Positions 34,267 through 43,360 of a DNA stretch of 64,000 nucleotides are shown here, one piece after another; the first letter of the stretch is position 1; every line of letters starts with the position of its first letter. The position numbers and the translations under genes were made by a program. This DNA comes from Staphylococcus lutrae. Lineage in GTDB: Bacteria; Bacillota; Bacilli; Staphylococcales; Staphylococcaceae. The notes beneath the pieces are model-generated. The model saw only the letters and a list, made by a program, of their open reading frames with translations, did not search any database and was not told the DNA's origin. The DNA lies in NCBI RefSeq assembly GCF_002101335.1, contig NZ_CP020773.1, positions 372,001 to 436,000 on the forward strand, written 5' to 3'.

Positions 34267-35316
34267 TTACAAATGGGATACATCCAAAAATTTCACACAT
34301 ACGCCTTCTGGTGCAGATTGTTGATGATCAATCAAAGTCAGTTGCCCTGATGCTTCATCTCGGCGAAATACAACGACTTCTGATGCCCCAGTTTCATGTG
34401 CCACAACTAAATAAGCATCATCATTTGTGATATTGAAATCTCTCGGAAATGCGCCACCACTTGCCACGATATCGACAAGTTCCAAACGTGCGCCGTCGTC
34501 TAACAATTTAAAAATCGCAATACTGTCATGACCGCGATTGCTGACATATAAAAAGCGTTGATCATGAGAAATTCTCACTGCCGCTAATTTCGTAGGGTGT
34601 AAAAAATCTTCAGGGATTGTTAAATGACGTTCTTGTTCGATAAAACGCCCATCGTCATAGGTCATCACTACAACCGTATTCGAAAGTTCATTGACCACAT
34701 AAGCATAGCGGCCCGTTTTATGATAGACCAAATGTCTTGGCCCATCACCAGGTTCTAACGCTGTGCGATGAGCGACTTCTAACCCTTGATCCCCATAATG
34801 ATATGTCACTAGTAAATCAGCGCCTAAGTCAACAGCAACGACATACTTTTGTTCAGGCGTCACATCTAAGTAGTGCACGTGCGATTTCTCTTGTCGCGCA
34901 ACATTCGGCCCATGGGGATAGTCATGCATCACTTCTTCGATTAATCGTGTAATACGTTGGTTTTCAGCATCTAAAGCATAAATACGTGCGACACCATCCC
35001 CATATACAGCTTCAAACGCATATTGTCCATCCGGTGAAATCGCCACGTAGCATCCTGACCCTTTTAATGATGTTAATGATGCACCTGTCTTTTCAAGCTG
35101 ACCTTCTTTATCAATTTTAAATGAAGCTAATCCAGCTTTGTCTCCTTCTTTCGTCACAGCAAGCAGTGTATCTTGATACTGTGCGAGATACGTTGATGCA
35201 TTCAGTTCATAACCCGTTTCAACCGTTTCTATACGTCCAGACTGTTCATTTAACTCGAAACGATAAATCCCTTTCCCTTCTGATTTTGTATAAGATCCAA
35301 TGTAGCCTTTTACCAT
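34267..35316 (-). CDS. Lactonase-family beta-propeller protein (6-phosphogluconolactonase-like)
   Basis: A 349-residue seven-bladed beta-propeller of the YbhE/Pgl family. Blade signatures are GDGPRHLVYHKTGRYAYVVNE, interrupted here near residue 190, and RFLYVSNRGHDSIAIF near residue 270. The first strand reads GYIGSYTKSEGKGIYRF. The family includes 6-phosphogluconolactonase of the oxidative pentose phosphate pathway, but many members have no tested activity. Confidence 0.85.
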   Translation of the reverse strand: MVKGYIGSYTKSEGKGIYRFELNEQSGRIETVETGYELNASTYLAQYQDTLLAVTKEGDKAGLASFKIDKEGQLEKTGASLTSLKGSGCYVAISPDGQYAFEAVYGDGVARIYALDAENQRITRLIEEVMHDYPHGPNVARQEKSHVHYLDVTPEQKYVVAVDLGADLLVTYHYGDQGLEVAHRTALEPGDGPRHLVYHKTGRYAYVVNELSNTVVVMTYDDGRFIEQERHLTIPEDFLHPTKLAAVRISHDQRFLYVSNRGHDSIAIFKLLDDGARLELVDIVASGGAFPRDFNITNDDAYLVVAHETGASEVVVFRRDEASGQLTLIDHQQSAPEGVCVKFLDVSHL

Positions 35317-35660
35317 GGCAAGTCATCCCTCCATTTCTTACATCTATCTTACCAAATAATGGCTCAGGACCGCACTTAAAAACGTCATCTCAATCATGTC
35401 ACATCCATTTAACCCTCATTATAAGGAATCCTTCTCTTACAACGGACGACCACTCGCTTTCTTTTTTAATATCATTGAAAGCGCCTACCTGAAAATAGAC
35501 AATGTAATTAAATCAAAAAATCCATTATAAAAGAGTGAGCGCAAAAATCTAACCCTGTAGATTTTCACTCCCACTCTCCAAATAGATTTCATCCATTACT
35601 GCTCACGACAAACAGTAGCCAAACTTTATCTCATCATTGACAGATGTCAGATTGATTCAG
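35317..35660. other. Intergenic spacer
   Basis: No gene in 344 bases. It contains the terminator at 35531-35580 and the upstream region of the lactonase gene. Confidence 0.5.
35531..35580 (-). terminator. Terminator of the 58-residue membrane protein gene
   Basis: Minus-strand arms AGAGTGGGAGTGAAAATCTA and TAGATTTTTGCGCTCACTCT followed by a T run. Confidence 0.8.
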
Positions 35661-35837
35661 TTATGCTTGGTTGGATTCGATATCTGCAATAATCTCTTTA
35701 GTTTTATTCTCGATTTCTTCAAAGTCTTTTTTGAAGACGTATGTGAGTACTGCTAGCCCTACTCCTACAGCACCTACTACAATAATCGTTGAAACAAATA
35801 AAAACTTAAATAATCCTTTAATAAAATTACACATCAT
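35661..35837 (-). CDS. Small single-pass membrane protein
   Basis: An ORF of 58 codons with AGAGGTGA eight bases before the ATG. A hydrophobic segment (about residues 10-33, FKFLFVSTIIVVGAVGVGLA) is followed by a charged Lys/Glu tail (FKKDFEEIENKTKEIIADIE). It has its own terminator. It resembles the many small staphylococcal proteins with one helix and a coiled tail. No function known to me. Confidence 0.65.
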   Translation of the reverse strand: MMCNFIKGLFKFLFVSTIIVVGAVGVGLAVLTYVFKKDFEEIENKTKEIIADIESNQA

Positions 35838-36000
35838 ACTTCACCTCTAAATTTATAGATATTAATCACATCATATCATAAAATGACCGACCCTTAAATT
35901 TATACCCCAAACTTGACTTTACTAATCAGAAATCCATTCTATTTTGATAGGTAATATGTTACATTATCAGTATGTCGAATTACGAAAGAGGTCTTTGAAC

Positions 36001-36387
36001 ATGCCGTATATATCATTAATCAGTTCATGGAAAAATAATGATATCGAAAGTATTGCACATATGATTGACGATCACGTCACTGCATACTACATCAATGAAT
36101 TAGGAGAAGCACAACCCATAACAAAATCGGTGTTGATTCAAATGTTGCGTCGTCGGATGTCACAAATTATTGAATCAGATGACCTCCAATGGAATTTTGA
36201 AATGATTCATCGCGCACAAGTCCATGATGGTCAAATGATTATTTTTTATGTCTATTCTGTAGAAAATCCAGACTACCAAAAAACAAGAAAAACATTGGTT
36301 GCAATGACATTTGGACATAATCATTCCAACAACCCGCGAATCAAGACGATTTATATCACCACGAATGTAACAGAAATCCAAGCCTAA
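36001..36387 (+). CDS. Hypothetical protein, possibly NTF2-like
   Basis: A 128-residue soluble protein with an SD (AGAGGTC) before the ATG at 36001. An in-frame ATG 57 bp earlier has none. The composition and helix-strand pattern (SWKNNDIESIAHMIDDHVTAYYIN, interrupted; then a strand-rich C-terminal half ending IKTIYITTNVTEI) suggest an alpha+beta cone such as SnoaL/NTF2-like domains, but I am not sure. No catalytic residues recognised. Confidence 0.6.
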   Translation: MPYISLISSWKNNDIESIAHMIDDHVTAYYINELGEAQPITKSVLIQMLRRRMSQIIESDDLQWNFEMIHRAQVHDGQMIIFYVYSVENPDYQKTRKTLVAMTFGHNHSNNPRIKTIYITTNVTEIQA

Positions 36388-36818
36388 TCCTTATGGCTTT
36401 TTAAACACGACATGTTAAAGTGAACCGATGTCGTCACATTTGGAGGATGCTTCGATATCAATACAGCATTTATCTCTTCAATGGGGCAGATACGCGCTTA
36501 TCAATCAAAACGCGCACTGTCCCCAGAGGAAATTGATGGCACAATAAAGCAGCGCATGCCTCTCCCGTTTCAATTTGAATGAGGCAAGCAAAAATGATGA
36601 TCCTACATATTCAACAATATATCTTATAAAGACTAAAATGAATCATTGACCCCTACAAAATCATTCATTTTTCTCCTTATCTCGGAGACATGAAACAAAA
36701 TAAAAAGCAGCCACTACACCCGTATAAAAATAAACCTTGTCATTCGTTACATTTGTAATCCACATGACACATCCACATGACGGCATGGATTCGATGTAAA
36801 TGACTGCTTTTTCGCTTT
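36388..36818. other. Intergenic region with a possible gene remnant
   Basis: It contains a 33-codon frame (36481-36582) with coding-like composition (see findings), and hairpins at 36638-36677 (AAAATGAAT/ATTCATTTT) and 36699-36813 (AAAAGCAG/CTGCTTTT, widely spaced). No gene is convincing. Confidence 0.4.
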
Positions 36819-36930
36819 TTACCATTTTCCACGTCGAACTACCGCTTCGTCAACTCCAAATTGCTGCTGCCGATTATGACGTATAGTTTTTTATAAACCA
36901 ACGTTTCGCTCTAAAATAATATTCCCACAT
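36819..36930 (-). pseudogene. Very small frameshifted gene (36 codons if repaired)
   Basis: A strong SD (AGAGGGGG) precedes an ATG at 36930. The frame reads MWEYYFRAKRWFIK and then stops after 18 codons. Removing one A from the six-base A run (36887-36892) continues it as TIRHNRQQQFGVDEAVVRRG and then KW. This is a charged, protein-like sequence ending at a stop at 36819-36821. Either a real frameshift, a phase-variable tract or a sequencing indel. Function unknown. Confidence 0.45.
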
Positions 36931-37077
36931 AGTATTCCCCCTCTTCGACTTGTATCGTCGCTATATTGATAGATGATAAAATTAGTATAATAAAGCAATG
37001 ATGTAAATACCATTAAGGAACGATTACAAGCTTTTAACAAATTATGTTACATATATTTCAGAAAGGAAGATGCGCTT

Positions 37078-38121
37078 ATGCAACATGTGTCATCAGATAT
37101 ACTTACTTTTCGTGGCACACATTATGATTACGGGGTTCAGACAGGTGAGTGGCTATTACGAACAGCGATGTTGAAAAATAGAGTACGTGAGTGGAAAAAA
37201 CGTGTGCCTCGATTCGATATTGATATTGAATCAACCTATCACATTTTTCAACAATTCGCCCCTCGAATTTGGGACGAGATTATCGGGATTCAAGATGTAT
37301 TGAAAATTCCTACAAAGCAAGCGATATTAAATTTTGCGCACTATCGTTTTACGCAGTTGCCTGATAGTGGCTGTTCCGTCTTTGTCGGTCCTGATTATTT
37401 AATTAGGAATTATGATTATCATCCTGCAACCTATGATGCACGTTACCAATTATTTCACCCTACTGACGGGGGCTATGCACAAATCGGTCCAATGTCTCGT
37501 ACAACTGGACGTATGGATGGTATGAATGAACATGGCTTAGCCATGGCCTATAATTTTATGCATCGTAAAAAGCCGGCTAACGGATTTGTATGCTATATGA
37601 TTGGTCGACTGGTACTTGAATATTGTAAAGATGTTCAAGAAGCCATTCACTTTTTAAGCCACTTACCTCATCGAAGTTCATTTAGCTATATTGTCCAAGA
37701 TAAAACAGGACAACACGCTATTGTTGAAGTAAGTCCACGCAGTATTGATATTCGGTATGATCAAACTTGCACGAATCATTTTAAACTTTTGACACATGAA
37801 AATCGCAATTATACAAAAGAATCTGAAGCGCGTTTGGCACGTGTACACGCTCAAATTGAACAGTCAGATCAGACCCGCTTTGACATATTCAAAAGATTCA
37901 ATCACCCTGAATTTGAAATTTATAGCAAATTATTTTCAAGTTGGAGCGGCACGATTCATACATCGATGTACGAACCTCAAAAATTGTGGGCATGGATCGC
38001 ATTAGGAGAAAATCAATCACCTGTCAAAATAGATTTTAATCAATGGTTACAAGGGCATCCGTTGAACATCCACCAAATAGAAGGGCAACTGGATACAAAC
38101 ATCCATTTTGCCACACACTGA
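37078..38121 (+). CDS. C45-family autoproteolytic acyltransferase/hydrolase (penicillin-acylase-like)
   Basis: A 347-residue Ntn-hydrolase. The putative nucleophile Cys is in LPDSGCSVFVG near residue 99, followed by the RNYDYHPATYD and GRMDGMNEHGLAMAYNF motifs seen in the C45/acyl-CoA:6-APA acyltransferase and choloylglycine hydrolase group. Unlike bile-salt hydrolases the Cys is not at position 2, so the protein would need self-cleavage before it or acts unprocessed. Substrate unknown. SD GAAAGGAAG precedes the ATG. Confidence 0.8.
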   Translation: MQHVSSDILTFRGTHYDYGVQTGEWLLRTAMLKNRVREWKKRVPRFDIDIESTYHIFQQFAPRIWDEIIGIQDVLKIPTKQAILNFAHYRFTQLPDSGCSVFVGPDYLIRNYDYHPATYDARYQLFHPTDGGYAQIGPMSRTTGRMDGMNEHGLAMAYNFMHRKKPANGFVCYMIGRLVLEYCKDVQEAIHFLSHLPHRSSFSYIVQDKTGQHAIVEVSPRSIDIRYDQTCTNHFKLLTHENRNYTKESEARLARVHAQIEQSDQTRFDIFKRFNHPEFEIYSKLFSSWSGTIHTSMYEPQKLWAWIALGENQSPVKIDFNQWLQGHPLNIHQIEGQLDTNIHFATH

Positions 38122-38280
38122 AAACGTTAAGATGTCGTGAACAAGCATAAAGAGATCATCTTTATTAAGGCACCAGTCGCAATTTCAGAAATCGACATAT
38201 ATGTGCCCAGTTACTTATCACGATTTTAATAAACAATACTGACGACTGAAATGAGACCGGACCTACAAACAATCATGCCA

Positions 38281-38342
38281 TAAAAAAGGTGCGCCTTTCG
38301 AAAGGTTCCATTGTTCATGGCTTCTTTGAAGGACGCACCGCA
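38281..38342 (-). terminator. Terminator of the DUF1700-DUF4097 operon
   Basis: Minus-strand arms GGTGCGTCCTTCAAAG and CTTTCGAAAGGCGCACC with a large loop, followed by six T. Confidence 0.75.
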
Positions 38343-38365
38343 TGATATTCGAGTCATTGCATGAC

Positions 38366-39208
38366 TTATTCCACTGTAATATCGCCTCGTGTTGTATAAA
38401 GTTCTACTTTATGTTCACCCGTACCATTCTTCCCTTTATGAATTTGACGATTGTTGATAACGGCTTGACCATTCTCAGGATTAAGAGCTAACAGGACATT
38501 TTGAGGCACTTGGTCATATCCAAGATAAATGTCTCCATCTTTAACTGAACTTTTAAAATCGCAATTCGTCATCATCTCTGACAAATGAATACTGCCTTTA
38601 TTGAGCTTAAACAAGCTATTTTTTAATGAAGATTTCTCTCCATTAATTTTACCACTATCCAGGCTCACTTCACTTTGATCAATCCGGCTATTTCGAATAT
38701 TAATTAGTGATTCATTTGCGCTTATTTTAGAATGTGTCAGTTCACTCTCATCGATGTCCATCTCTCCAGATTCACCGTTCCAAAAAGTCGCTTTATCAAT
38801 TTTTACACCTTTGATATCGACCATACCAAAACTAGAAGTCACATTCAGCTCTTTTAAGTTTGAGGATGGGATACCGATTTCAAGCTGCCCTTCAAAATTA
38901 TTGAACGGATTAAGATTTGGCATTCGAATATTTGAGCGATTCATTTCAGCCAACGTCAATACCTGACTTTGCTTAGAGAGTTTCATTTTTTGTTTTCCTT
39001 TATAGCGAATGCGAAAACGATCACTTTCAACGAGCTTAATATTCGTTGCATCAACGTTAATGACGAGCTGTGTCACTTCATTTTTATCAAAAGATTTATC
39101 AATATGTTCAATAGATTGCTGATTTTTCTCGAACAAAAACCATACAACCGTTCCAAGAATAAATGCAATGACAAAGCAACTCAGTCCAAATATAAATAGC
39201 TTTCTCAT
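38366..39208 (-). CDS. DUF4097-type beta-strand repeat protein, membrane-anchored
   Basis: A 280-residue protein with an N-terminal membrane helix (about residues 5-27) and an extracellular right-handed beta-structure of short repeats (LKELNVTSSFGMVDIKGV, HSKISANESLINIRNSRI). This is the DUF4097 pattern, sometimes called putative adhesin. Such proteins are commonly paired with a HAAS/DUF1700 protein, as here, with a 4-bp ATGA overlap. They are linked to envelope-stress sensing in relatives. Role not proven. Confidence 0.8.
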   Translation of the reverse strand: MRKLFIFGLSCFVIAFILGTVVWFLFEKNQQSIEHIDKSFDKNEVTQLVINVDATNIKLVESDRFRIRYKGKQKMKLSKQSQVLTLAEMNRSNIRMPNLNPFNNFEGQLEIGIPSSNLKELNVTSSFGMVDIKGVKIDKATFWNGESGEMDIDESELTHSKISANESLINIRNSRIDQSEVSLDSGKINGEKSSLKNSLFKLNKGSIHLSEMMTNCDFKSSVKDGDIYLGYDQVPQNVLLALNPENGQAVINNRQIHKGKNGTGEHKVELYTTRGDITVE

Positions 39209-39768
39209 ATATGTGACGTTCCTTTTTTAATAAAATTAACATTCCACTTCAAATATTTAATCAGCCATTTACGAATCGTTAGCCCCAATTTAATAATAAT
39301 CACTAAAAACATGGTACCCAGTCCCAAATAAGCAAAGCTAAATAAATAATTACTTAATGAAAATGGATATAGACCTGACCAGATATTCGTTATCAATAAA
39401 AGTAATGGTGAGAGTAACATACCTAAGGCGACAAATGTGCCAAGTAACATCAATAAACCTACAAAAAATAGAGGAATGAGAATAAATGAAAACGTCACAA
39501 CACTCATCCCAATTGTGGCCAAGACAGCTCGAGCAATATGTGCCATATCTGGCTTGTTTTCTGCATCTTTTACAGCATATTTCGCATAGCGTTGTTTCGC
39601 AATTTGTTTAGGTGTGTCGAGCGCTTTAACGATGTCTCTATCAGACTTACCGTTTAACCCTTCCTCATAAAAATGATTTTCGTATTCATTCATGACTTCA
39701 TCAACGATATGATTGGGCAAACGATGTAATTGGTATTCTAATTCGTTTAAAAATGTAATCTTATCCAT
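39205..39768 (-). CDS. DUF1700 / HAAS-domain membrane protein
   Basis: A 187-residue protein. An N-terminal helical HAAS domain (about residues 1-65, with YEYHF-like MNEYENHFYEEGLNGKSD) is followed by three or four membrane helices (about residues 76-165). It starts with MDKITFLNELEYQLHRLP, typical of DUF1700. Usually such genes follow a PadR regulator, but none is present here. Operon with the DUF4097 gene. Confidence 0.85.
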   Translation of the reverse strand: MDKITFLNELEYQLHRLPNHIVDEVMNEYENHFYEEGLNGKSDRDIVKALDTPKQIAKQRYAKYAVKDAENKPDMAHIARAVLATIGMSVVTFSFILIPLFFVGLLMLLGTFVALGMLLSPLLLLITNIWSGLYPFSLSNYLFSFAYLGLGTMFLVIIIKLGLTIRKWLIKYLKWNVNFIKKGTSHI

Positions 39769-39911
39769 CGTAAGACCCCCATTTCTCTTCTAATACCCAG
39801 ATTATAAAATTTTGCTATGTAAAATTAAATACTTATCGATCATTTGTATTCTAAATGTCATAATCTTAATTTGTCATAATCTTATTAATTTTCATTAAAT
39901 TACAGTACTGG

Positions 39912-39917
39912 TATAAT
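39912..39917 (+). promoter_or_regulatory. -10 element of the thioredoxin-fold gene
   Basis: TATAAT preceded by TGG (extended -10), 22 bases before the start codon, with AAAGGAGGG between. Confidence 0.6.
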
Positions 39918-39939
39918 ATGAATAAAGGAGGGTCAAATT

Positions 39940-40497
39940 ATGGCACATTTAAAAACATATTACGCAGAATCTAAATCTTTCAATCAGTATATAGCAGACA
40001 TGGAACATAATCAACAGGAGTTTTACGATATCTACGCACGCTTCGCCATGCCCACTGATGACATAAGAATTGAACAAATAAAGAATAAAGGATATCGTCA
40101 TGTCCTCGTTATCACAGAAGACTGGTGTGGTGATGCAATGATGAACAATCCTATTTTAAAACATATAGCAGAGGCAGCACAACTCGAAGTACGCGTTTTT
40201 TATCGTGATGATAACACTGATTTAATCGATCAATACTTAACAAATGGTACGTCTCGTGCCATCCCTATTTACATTTTTATGAATGAAAAATTCGAACAAA
40301 AAGCCGTTTGGGGTCCGAGAGCGATGCCAGTACAAAAATTTGTTGAACGGTTGCGCAAAAACGAATTACCTGATAAACAAGATCCTCATTTTGAAGAAAA
40401 ACAAAATGAAATTCATCAACAAATTAAGAACCGCTATTTAACGGATCCCACATTTTGGACTGAAGTCTATGAGTCCATTGTGACACGACTCGTATAA
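39940..40497 (+). CDS. Thioredoxin-family protein with a single active-site Cys
   Basis: A 185-residue thioredoxin-fold protein. The active-site region reads EDWCGDAMMN near residue 64, so the second Cys of CxxC is replaced (C-G-D-A). The cis-Pro loop is seen as SRAIPIYIF. This suggests a monothiol or non-redox function. Relatives occur next to pmt genes in staphylococci. Monocistronic with a terminator. Confidence 0.75.
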   Translation: MAHLKTYYAESKSFNQYIADMEHNQQEFYDIYARFAMPTDDIRIEQIKNKGYRHVLVITEDWCGDAMMNNPILKHIAEAAQLEVRVFYRDDNTDLIDQYLTNGTSRAIPIYIFMNEKFEQKAVWGPRAMPVQKFVERLRKNELPDKQDPHFEEKQNEIHQQIKNRYLTDPTFWTEVYESIVTRLV

Positions 40498-40507
40498 ATC
40501 ATCTAAC

Positions 40508-40556
40508 GCGTATGTCTTGGTTTTTGACAAAGCCATGAGACATACGCTTTTTTGCA
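40508..40556 (+). terminator. Terminator after the thioredoxin-fold gene
   Basis: GCGTATGTCT and AGACATACGC arms with TTTTTT after. A second dyad (ACCGCAGATGC/GCGTCTGCGGT, 40649-40696) follows. Confidence 0.85.
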
Positions 40557-40771
40557 TTTTGACTCAAACTTTTTAATCCCCCATTAAACACACATGATGG
40601 GCAGGTACGCCTGAAAACGTCACAGTTCACTTTCTAACCCTATCTAAAATACCGCAGATGCCAGAGAAGATTTCAACACTCCACGCGTCTGCGGTACGCT
40701 TTCATTTAAGCATTCAAAGGCCATATATGGCATACGTCGTTTTGGCCTTCACCCTTGAGCAATTGCAAAAC

Positions 40772-41503
40772 TTAAATGTCTTTTTTAACAATCAATACGA
40801 GATTTGCAATCCATAAAACGACAATAGTCGCAATGTTAATCACCCATTGCCAATTTGAAAAATTAAGGCCATTATCTAATGATTTTTCACTAAGATAACT
40901 AAACGGGATGTATTTCAATGACTCTTGAATATTATCCCCAACGACAGGAATCAGTGGTATAAACGGCTTAACAACTGGTAGAATCAGTAATAATAAAATA
41001 CCTAGCGTATAAACTAATGCCGGCTTTTGTACAATAAGATTGATTAAAAAGAGTAATAATCCATATACAAAAAATAAAATCAAGTAAAACACCAAAAGCT
41101 TCCATGATTCGTGTTGTTTTAAATGAGGACCTTCTGTTGTCCATTGAATCAGGTAAGACACGACGATGACGATAATCGTTGTAAAGATTGAAATAAAGAT
41201 GATGGATAGCGTCTTCGCAATAAAGTAACCGATGCGACTTTGTTTTTGATTTAAAAACAGTTGAATCGTGCCCTGACTAGTATCACGCGTGATTGTCTTA
41301 ATAACGAACAATAAACCAATCAATGAGAAAAACCATTTCCCGACACTAAACATCGTGTTGACATTCACAGCTTTATCATTAGCAATTAAAATGAACACTA
41401 TCGCAACTATTGGCGAGACGCCAAGTATCATTGCTAAATATGTAAGAGGACTCTTTAAAACACTGACAATATCGAACTTAAACAATTGCATTATATTCAT
41501 CAT
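40772..41503 (-). CDS. pmtD: ABC transporter permease, PmtD-like
   Basis: A 243-residue protein with six hydrophobic segments (near residues 20-40, 55-75, 100-125, 140-160, 168-190, 215-238). It is an ABC-2-type permease. It overlaps the ATPase gene by 4 bp (ATGA). Gene order and sequence feel resemble the second pair (PmtC-PmtD) of the S. aureus phenol-soluble modulin exporter. Recognition is from memory, and export of PSMs/delta-toxin is inference. Confidence 0.65.
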   Translation of the reverse strand: MMNIMQLFKFDIVSVLKSPLTYLAMILGVSPIVAIVFILIANDKAVNVNTMFSVGKWFFSLIGLLFVIKTITRDTSQGTIQLFLNQKQSRIGYFIAKTLSIIFISIFTTIIVIVVSYLIQWTTEGPHLKQHESWKLLVFYLILFFVYGLLLFLINLIVQKPALVYTLGILLLLILPVVKPFIPLIPVVGDNIQESLKYIPFSYLSEKSLDNGLNFSNWQWVINIATIVVLWIANLVLIVKKDI

Positions 41504-42372
41504 TGTTCACCTCGTTGATTAATATTGAAGTATGTGTCTCTCAATGAAACTTTACGCGTTTCAATATAAAGTGGGTAAATGTCTTTTTGTGCCAACCCTT
41601 TAAGGAATTTTCGGTAATCATTTTGACCATTCAAAATGATTTCTCCCGATTCCTTGTGTGATTGTACCACTTTAAAATGATCAGTGAGATAATACAATGC
41701 CTGTTCGAAATGTGCCGGTTCCACTTTAATGATCGTTTGATCTGTGGATTGCCCTTCAGTCATGTTAACATCTTGTACAAAATGCCCATCTCTTAAAAAT
41801 ACTGCCCGATCACAAATCAATTCGATATCTTCTAATTTGTGACTAGAAATTAAGATTTTCATATCGAATTGGTTAACGAGCCGTTCAATCGTTTTTAGAA
41901 CATCAATCGACCCATCCGGATCCATCCCATTGGTCGGTTCGTCTAAAATTAAATACTTAGGCTTATTCATGAGTGAAACCGCAATCGCTAGCTTTTGTTT
42001 CATCCCCATAGAATACTTTTTCACCTTTTTCTTAATATATGTTTCCATACCAAACGCTTTGACAATGCGATTCGTGTAATCCGTGTCAAAACCTTGGCCT
42101 AAAACTTGTGCGAAAAGTTTTAAGTTATACCAGCCTGATTTATTATCATAAAGTTTCGGATGTTCAATTAAATAACCAATATGATCATTTTTAGAGACTT
42201 GAACATCTCCCGAAAAATCAATAATATTTCCGTTCATAATTTTCATTAAAGTGGTTTTACCCACACCATTTTTACCAATGAGTCCAACAATTTTACTCTC
42301 ATTAAACGAAAAATCGATTCGATCTATGACAGTATTGTTGCCGTATTGTTTGGTGATTTGCTTTAATTCCAT
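41500..42372 (-). CDS. pmtC: ABC transporter ATPase, PmtC-like
   Basis: A 290-residue cassette: Walker A GKNGVGKTT near residue 34, signature YSMGMKQK, Walker B LILDEPTNGMDPDG, and the H-loop ISSHKLEDIE. Length and sequence resemble S. aureus PmtC, which with PmtD, PmtA and PmtB exports phenol-soluble modulins and gives self-protection. The S. aureus operon begins pmtR-pmtA-pmtB, but none of these precedes the gene here. Confidence 0.7.
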   Translation of the reverse strand: MELKQITKQYGNNTVIDRIDFSFNESKIVGLIGKNGVGKTTLMKIMNGNIIDFSGDVQVSKNDHIGYLIEHPKLYDNKSGWYNLKLFAQVLGQGFDTDYTNRIVKAFGMETYIKKKVKKYSMGMKQKLAIAVSLMNKPKYLILDEPTNGMDPDGSIDVLKTIERLVNQFDMKILISSHKLEDIELICDRAVFLRDGHFVQDVNMTEGQSTDQTIIKVEPAHFEQALYYLTDHFKVVQSHKESGEIILNGQNDYRKFLKGLAQKDIYPLYIETRKVSLRDTYFNINQRGEQ

Positions 42373-42810
42373 TCACGAATCCTCCTACACTGTTTTTAAA
42401 AAATGATTTGAATAGAGCAATTATATGTTTTCATAGCAACCATAACATGATTTAAACAATGCTAAAAGAATAATGATAAATTCCATTTCATGATTCATCT
42501 CAACGTTGAATCTATGGCCTGTCAATTTTTAATGTTTCAAATTCAATTGACACACTTAAATTGCGCAGATTTCCCCATAAGGCCATCACCTTATTTCAAA
42601 GCAAATAACAACAAACATTCCATTTCATAAATAAAGCTGCCTGAACCGATTCACAAGATACCTCCCACGAAAACCATTTCTAAAATGATCCCTCTCATAA
42701 CGACTCAGTACATCAATAAACATAACAAGTGTAGCACTCAATTACAAACATCAACATGTGCATTTAATATTTTTTAATTTTGTCATATCAATTTGTTCTA
42801 CTATTGTGTT
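42373..42810. other. Intergenic region upstream of the Pmt-like genes
   Basis: In 438 bases I find no ORF with an SD. The place where pmtR-A-B would sit in S. aureus is empty. It presumably contains the promoter of the ABC operon, but no clear elements stand out. Confidence 0.5.
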
Positions 42811-42987
42811 CTATTTATGTTGGTTTTTACGTTCCCGTTGACGATTGATAAATGCACAAACCATAAACAGAATACTCGCTATAAATAGTTTAACTGCTGA
42901 TGATTCCTCATCTAAATATTGAAACACCACCCCCACTACGAAACTGGCTATCGCAATAATAACAAAAGTCTGTGTCGCGTATTTCAT
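42811..42987 (-). CDS. Small two-helix membrane protein
   Basis: A 58-codon ORF with AAAGGGTG upstream of the ATG. It encodes two hydrophobic helices (about residues 7-24 and 32-47) joined by a short acidic turn (YLDEESS), then a basic tail (NRQRERKNQHK). Function unknown. Confidence 0.6.
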   Translation of the reverse strand: MKYATQTFVIIAIASFVVGVVFQYLDEESSAVKLFIASILFMVCAFINRQRERKNQHK

Positions 42988-43086
42988 ATTATCACCCTTT
43001 CAATTCAGATGTCTGATAAAACTTTAAAAAATTGGGCTTCTAATGTCAATGATACAGCAGACCCATTCGTCTGAATCTACAAAATA

Positions 43087-43160
43087 TCATTGACGACACT
43101 TAATTGTTTGCTTCTTAATCATAGAAATGATAGGATAAAGGCATATCCACGCATGATTAA
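43087..43160 (-). pseudogene. Degenerate second copy of the small membrane-peptide gene
   Basis: A copy of the SD-start region of the 43208-43339 gene recurs here (43147-43165) with one base deleted after the ATG. In the frame restored by that base the sequence reads MTWICLYPIISMIKKQTIKC and ends at 43087. As it stands the ATG frame yields only 11 codons. It suggests a tandem duplication in which this copy has decayed. Confidence 0.4.
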
Positions 43161-43202
43161 ACACCCCCAAACTTGTTCCAGCAAGATTGGGGGTTTCTTG
43201 CT
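43160..43202 (-). terminator. Terminator of the 43-residue peptide gene
   Basis: Minus-strand arms ACCCCCAATCTTG and CAAGTTTGGGGGT with a 6-base loop, then GTTT. It is a very stable hairpin directly after the gene. Confidence 0.75.
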
Positions 43203-43207
43203 GCGTT

Positions 43208-43339
43208 TTAAGGACGCTTTGAATGGGTCTGTCTTTCTTTTTGTCGTTCACGCCGCTTCCATTTTGATTCAACCCAGCATCTAAAAACAATTAAAATGCC
43301 ACCATTGATTAATAACATTAAAAATTCTGTCCACGTCAT
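43208..43339 (-). CDS. Small hydrophobic-basic membrane peptide (type I toxin-like)
   Basis: A 43-codon ORF with an excellent SD (AGGAGGTG, 7 bases before ATG). It has one membrane helix (about residues 5-21, EFLMLLINGGILIVF) followed by a strongly basic tail (ESKWKRRERQKERQ). This layout resembles staphylococcal and enterococcal type I toxin peptides (Fst/PepA1/holin-like), but also other short membrane proteins. It is followed by a stable terminator and has a 16-bp palindrome just upstream. Confidence 0.6.
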   Translation of the reverse strand: MTWTEFLMLLINGGILIVFRCWVESKWKRRERQKERQTHSKRP

Positions 43340-43360
43340 GATTAAACACCTCCTACTCTC

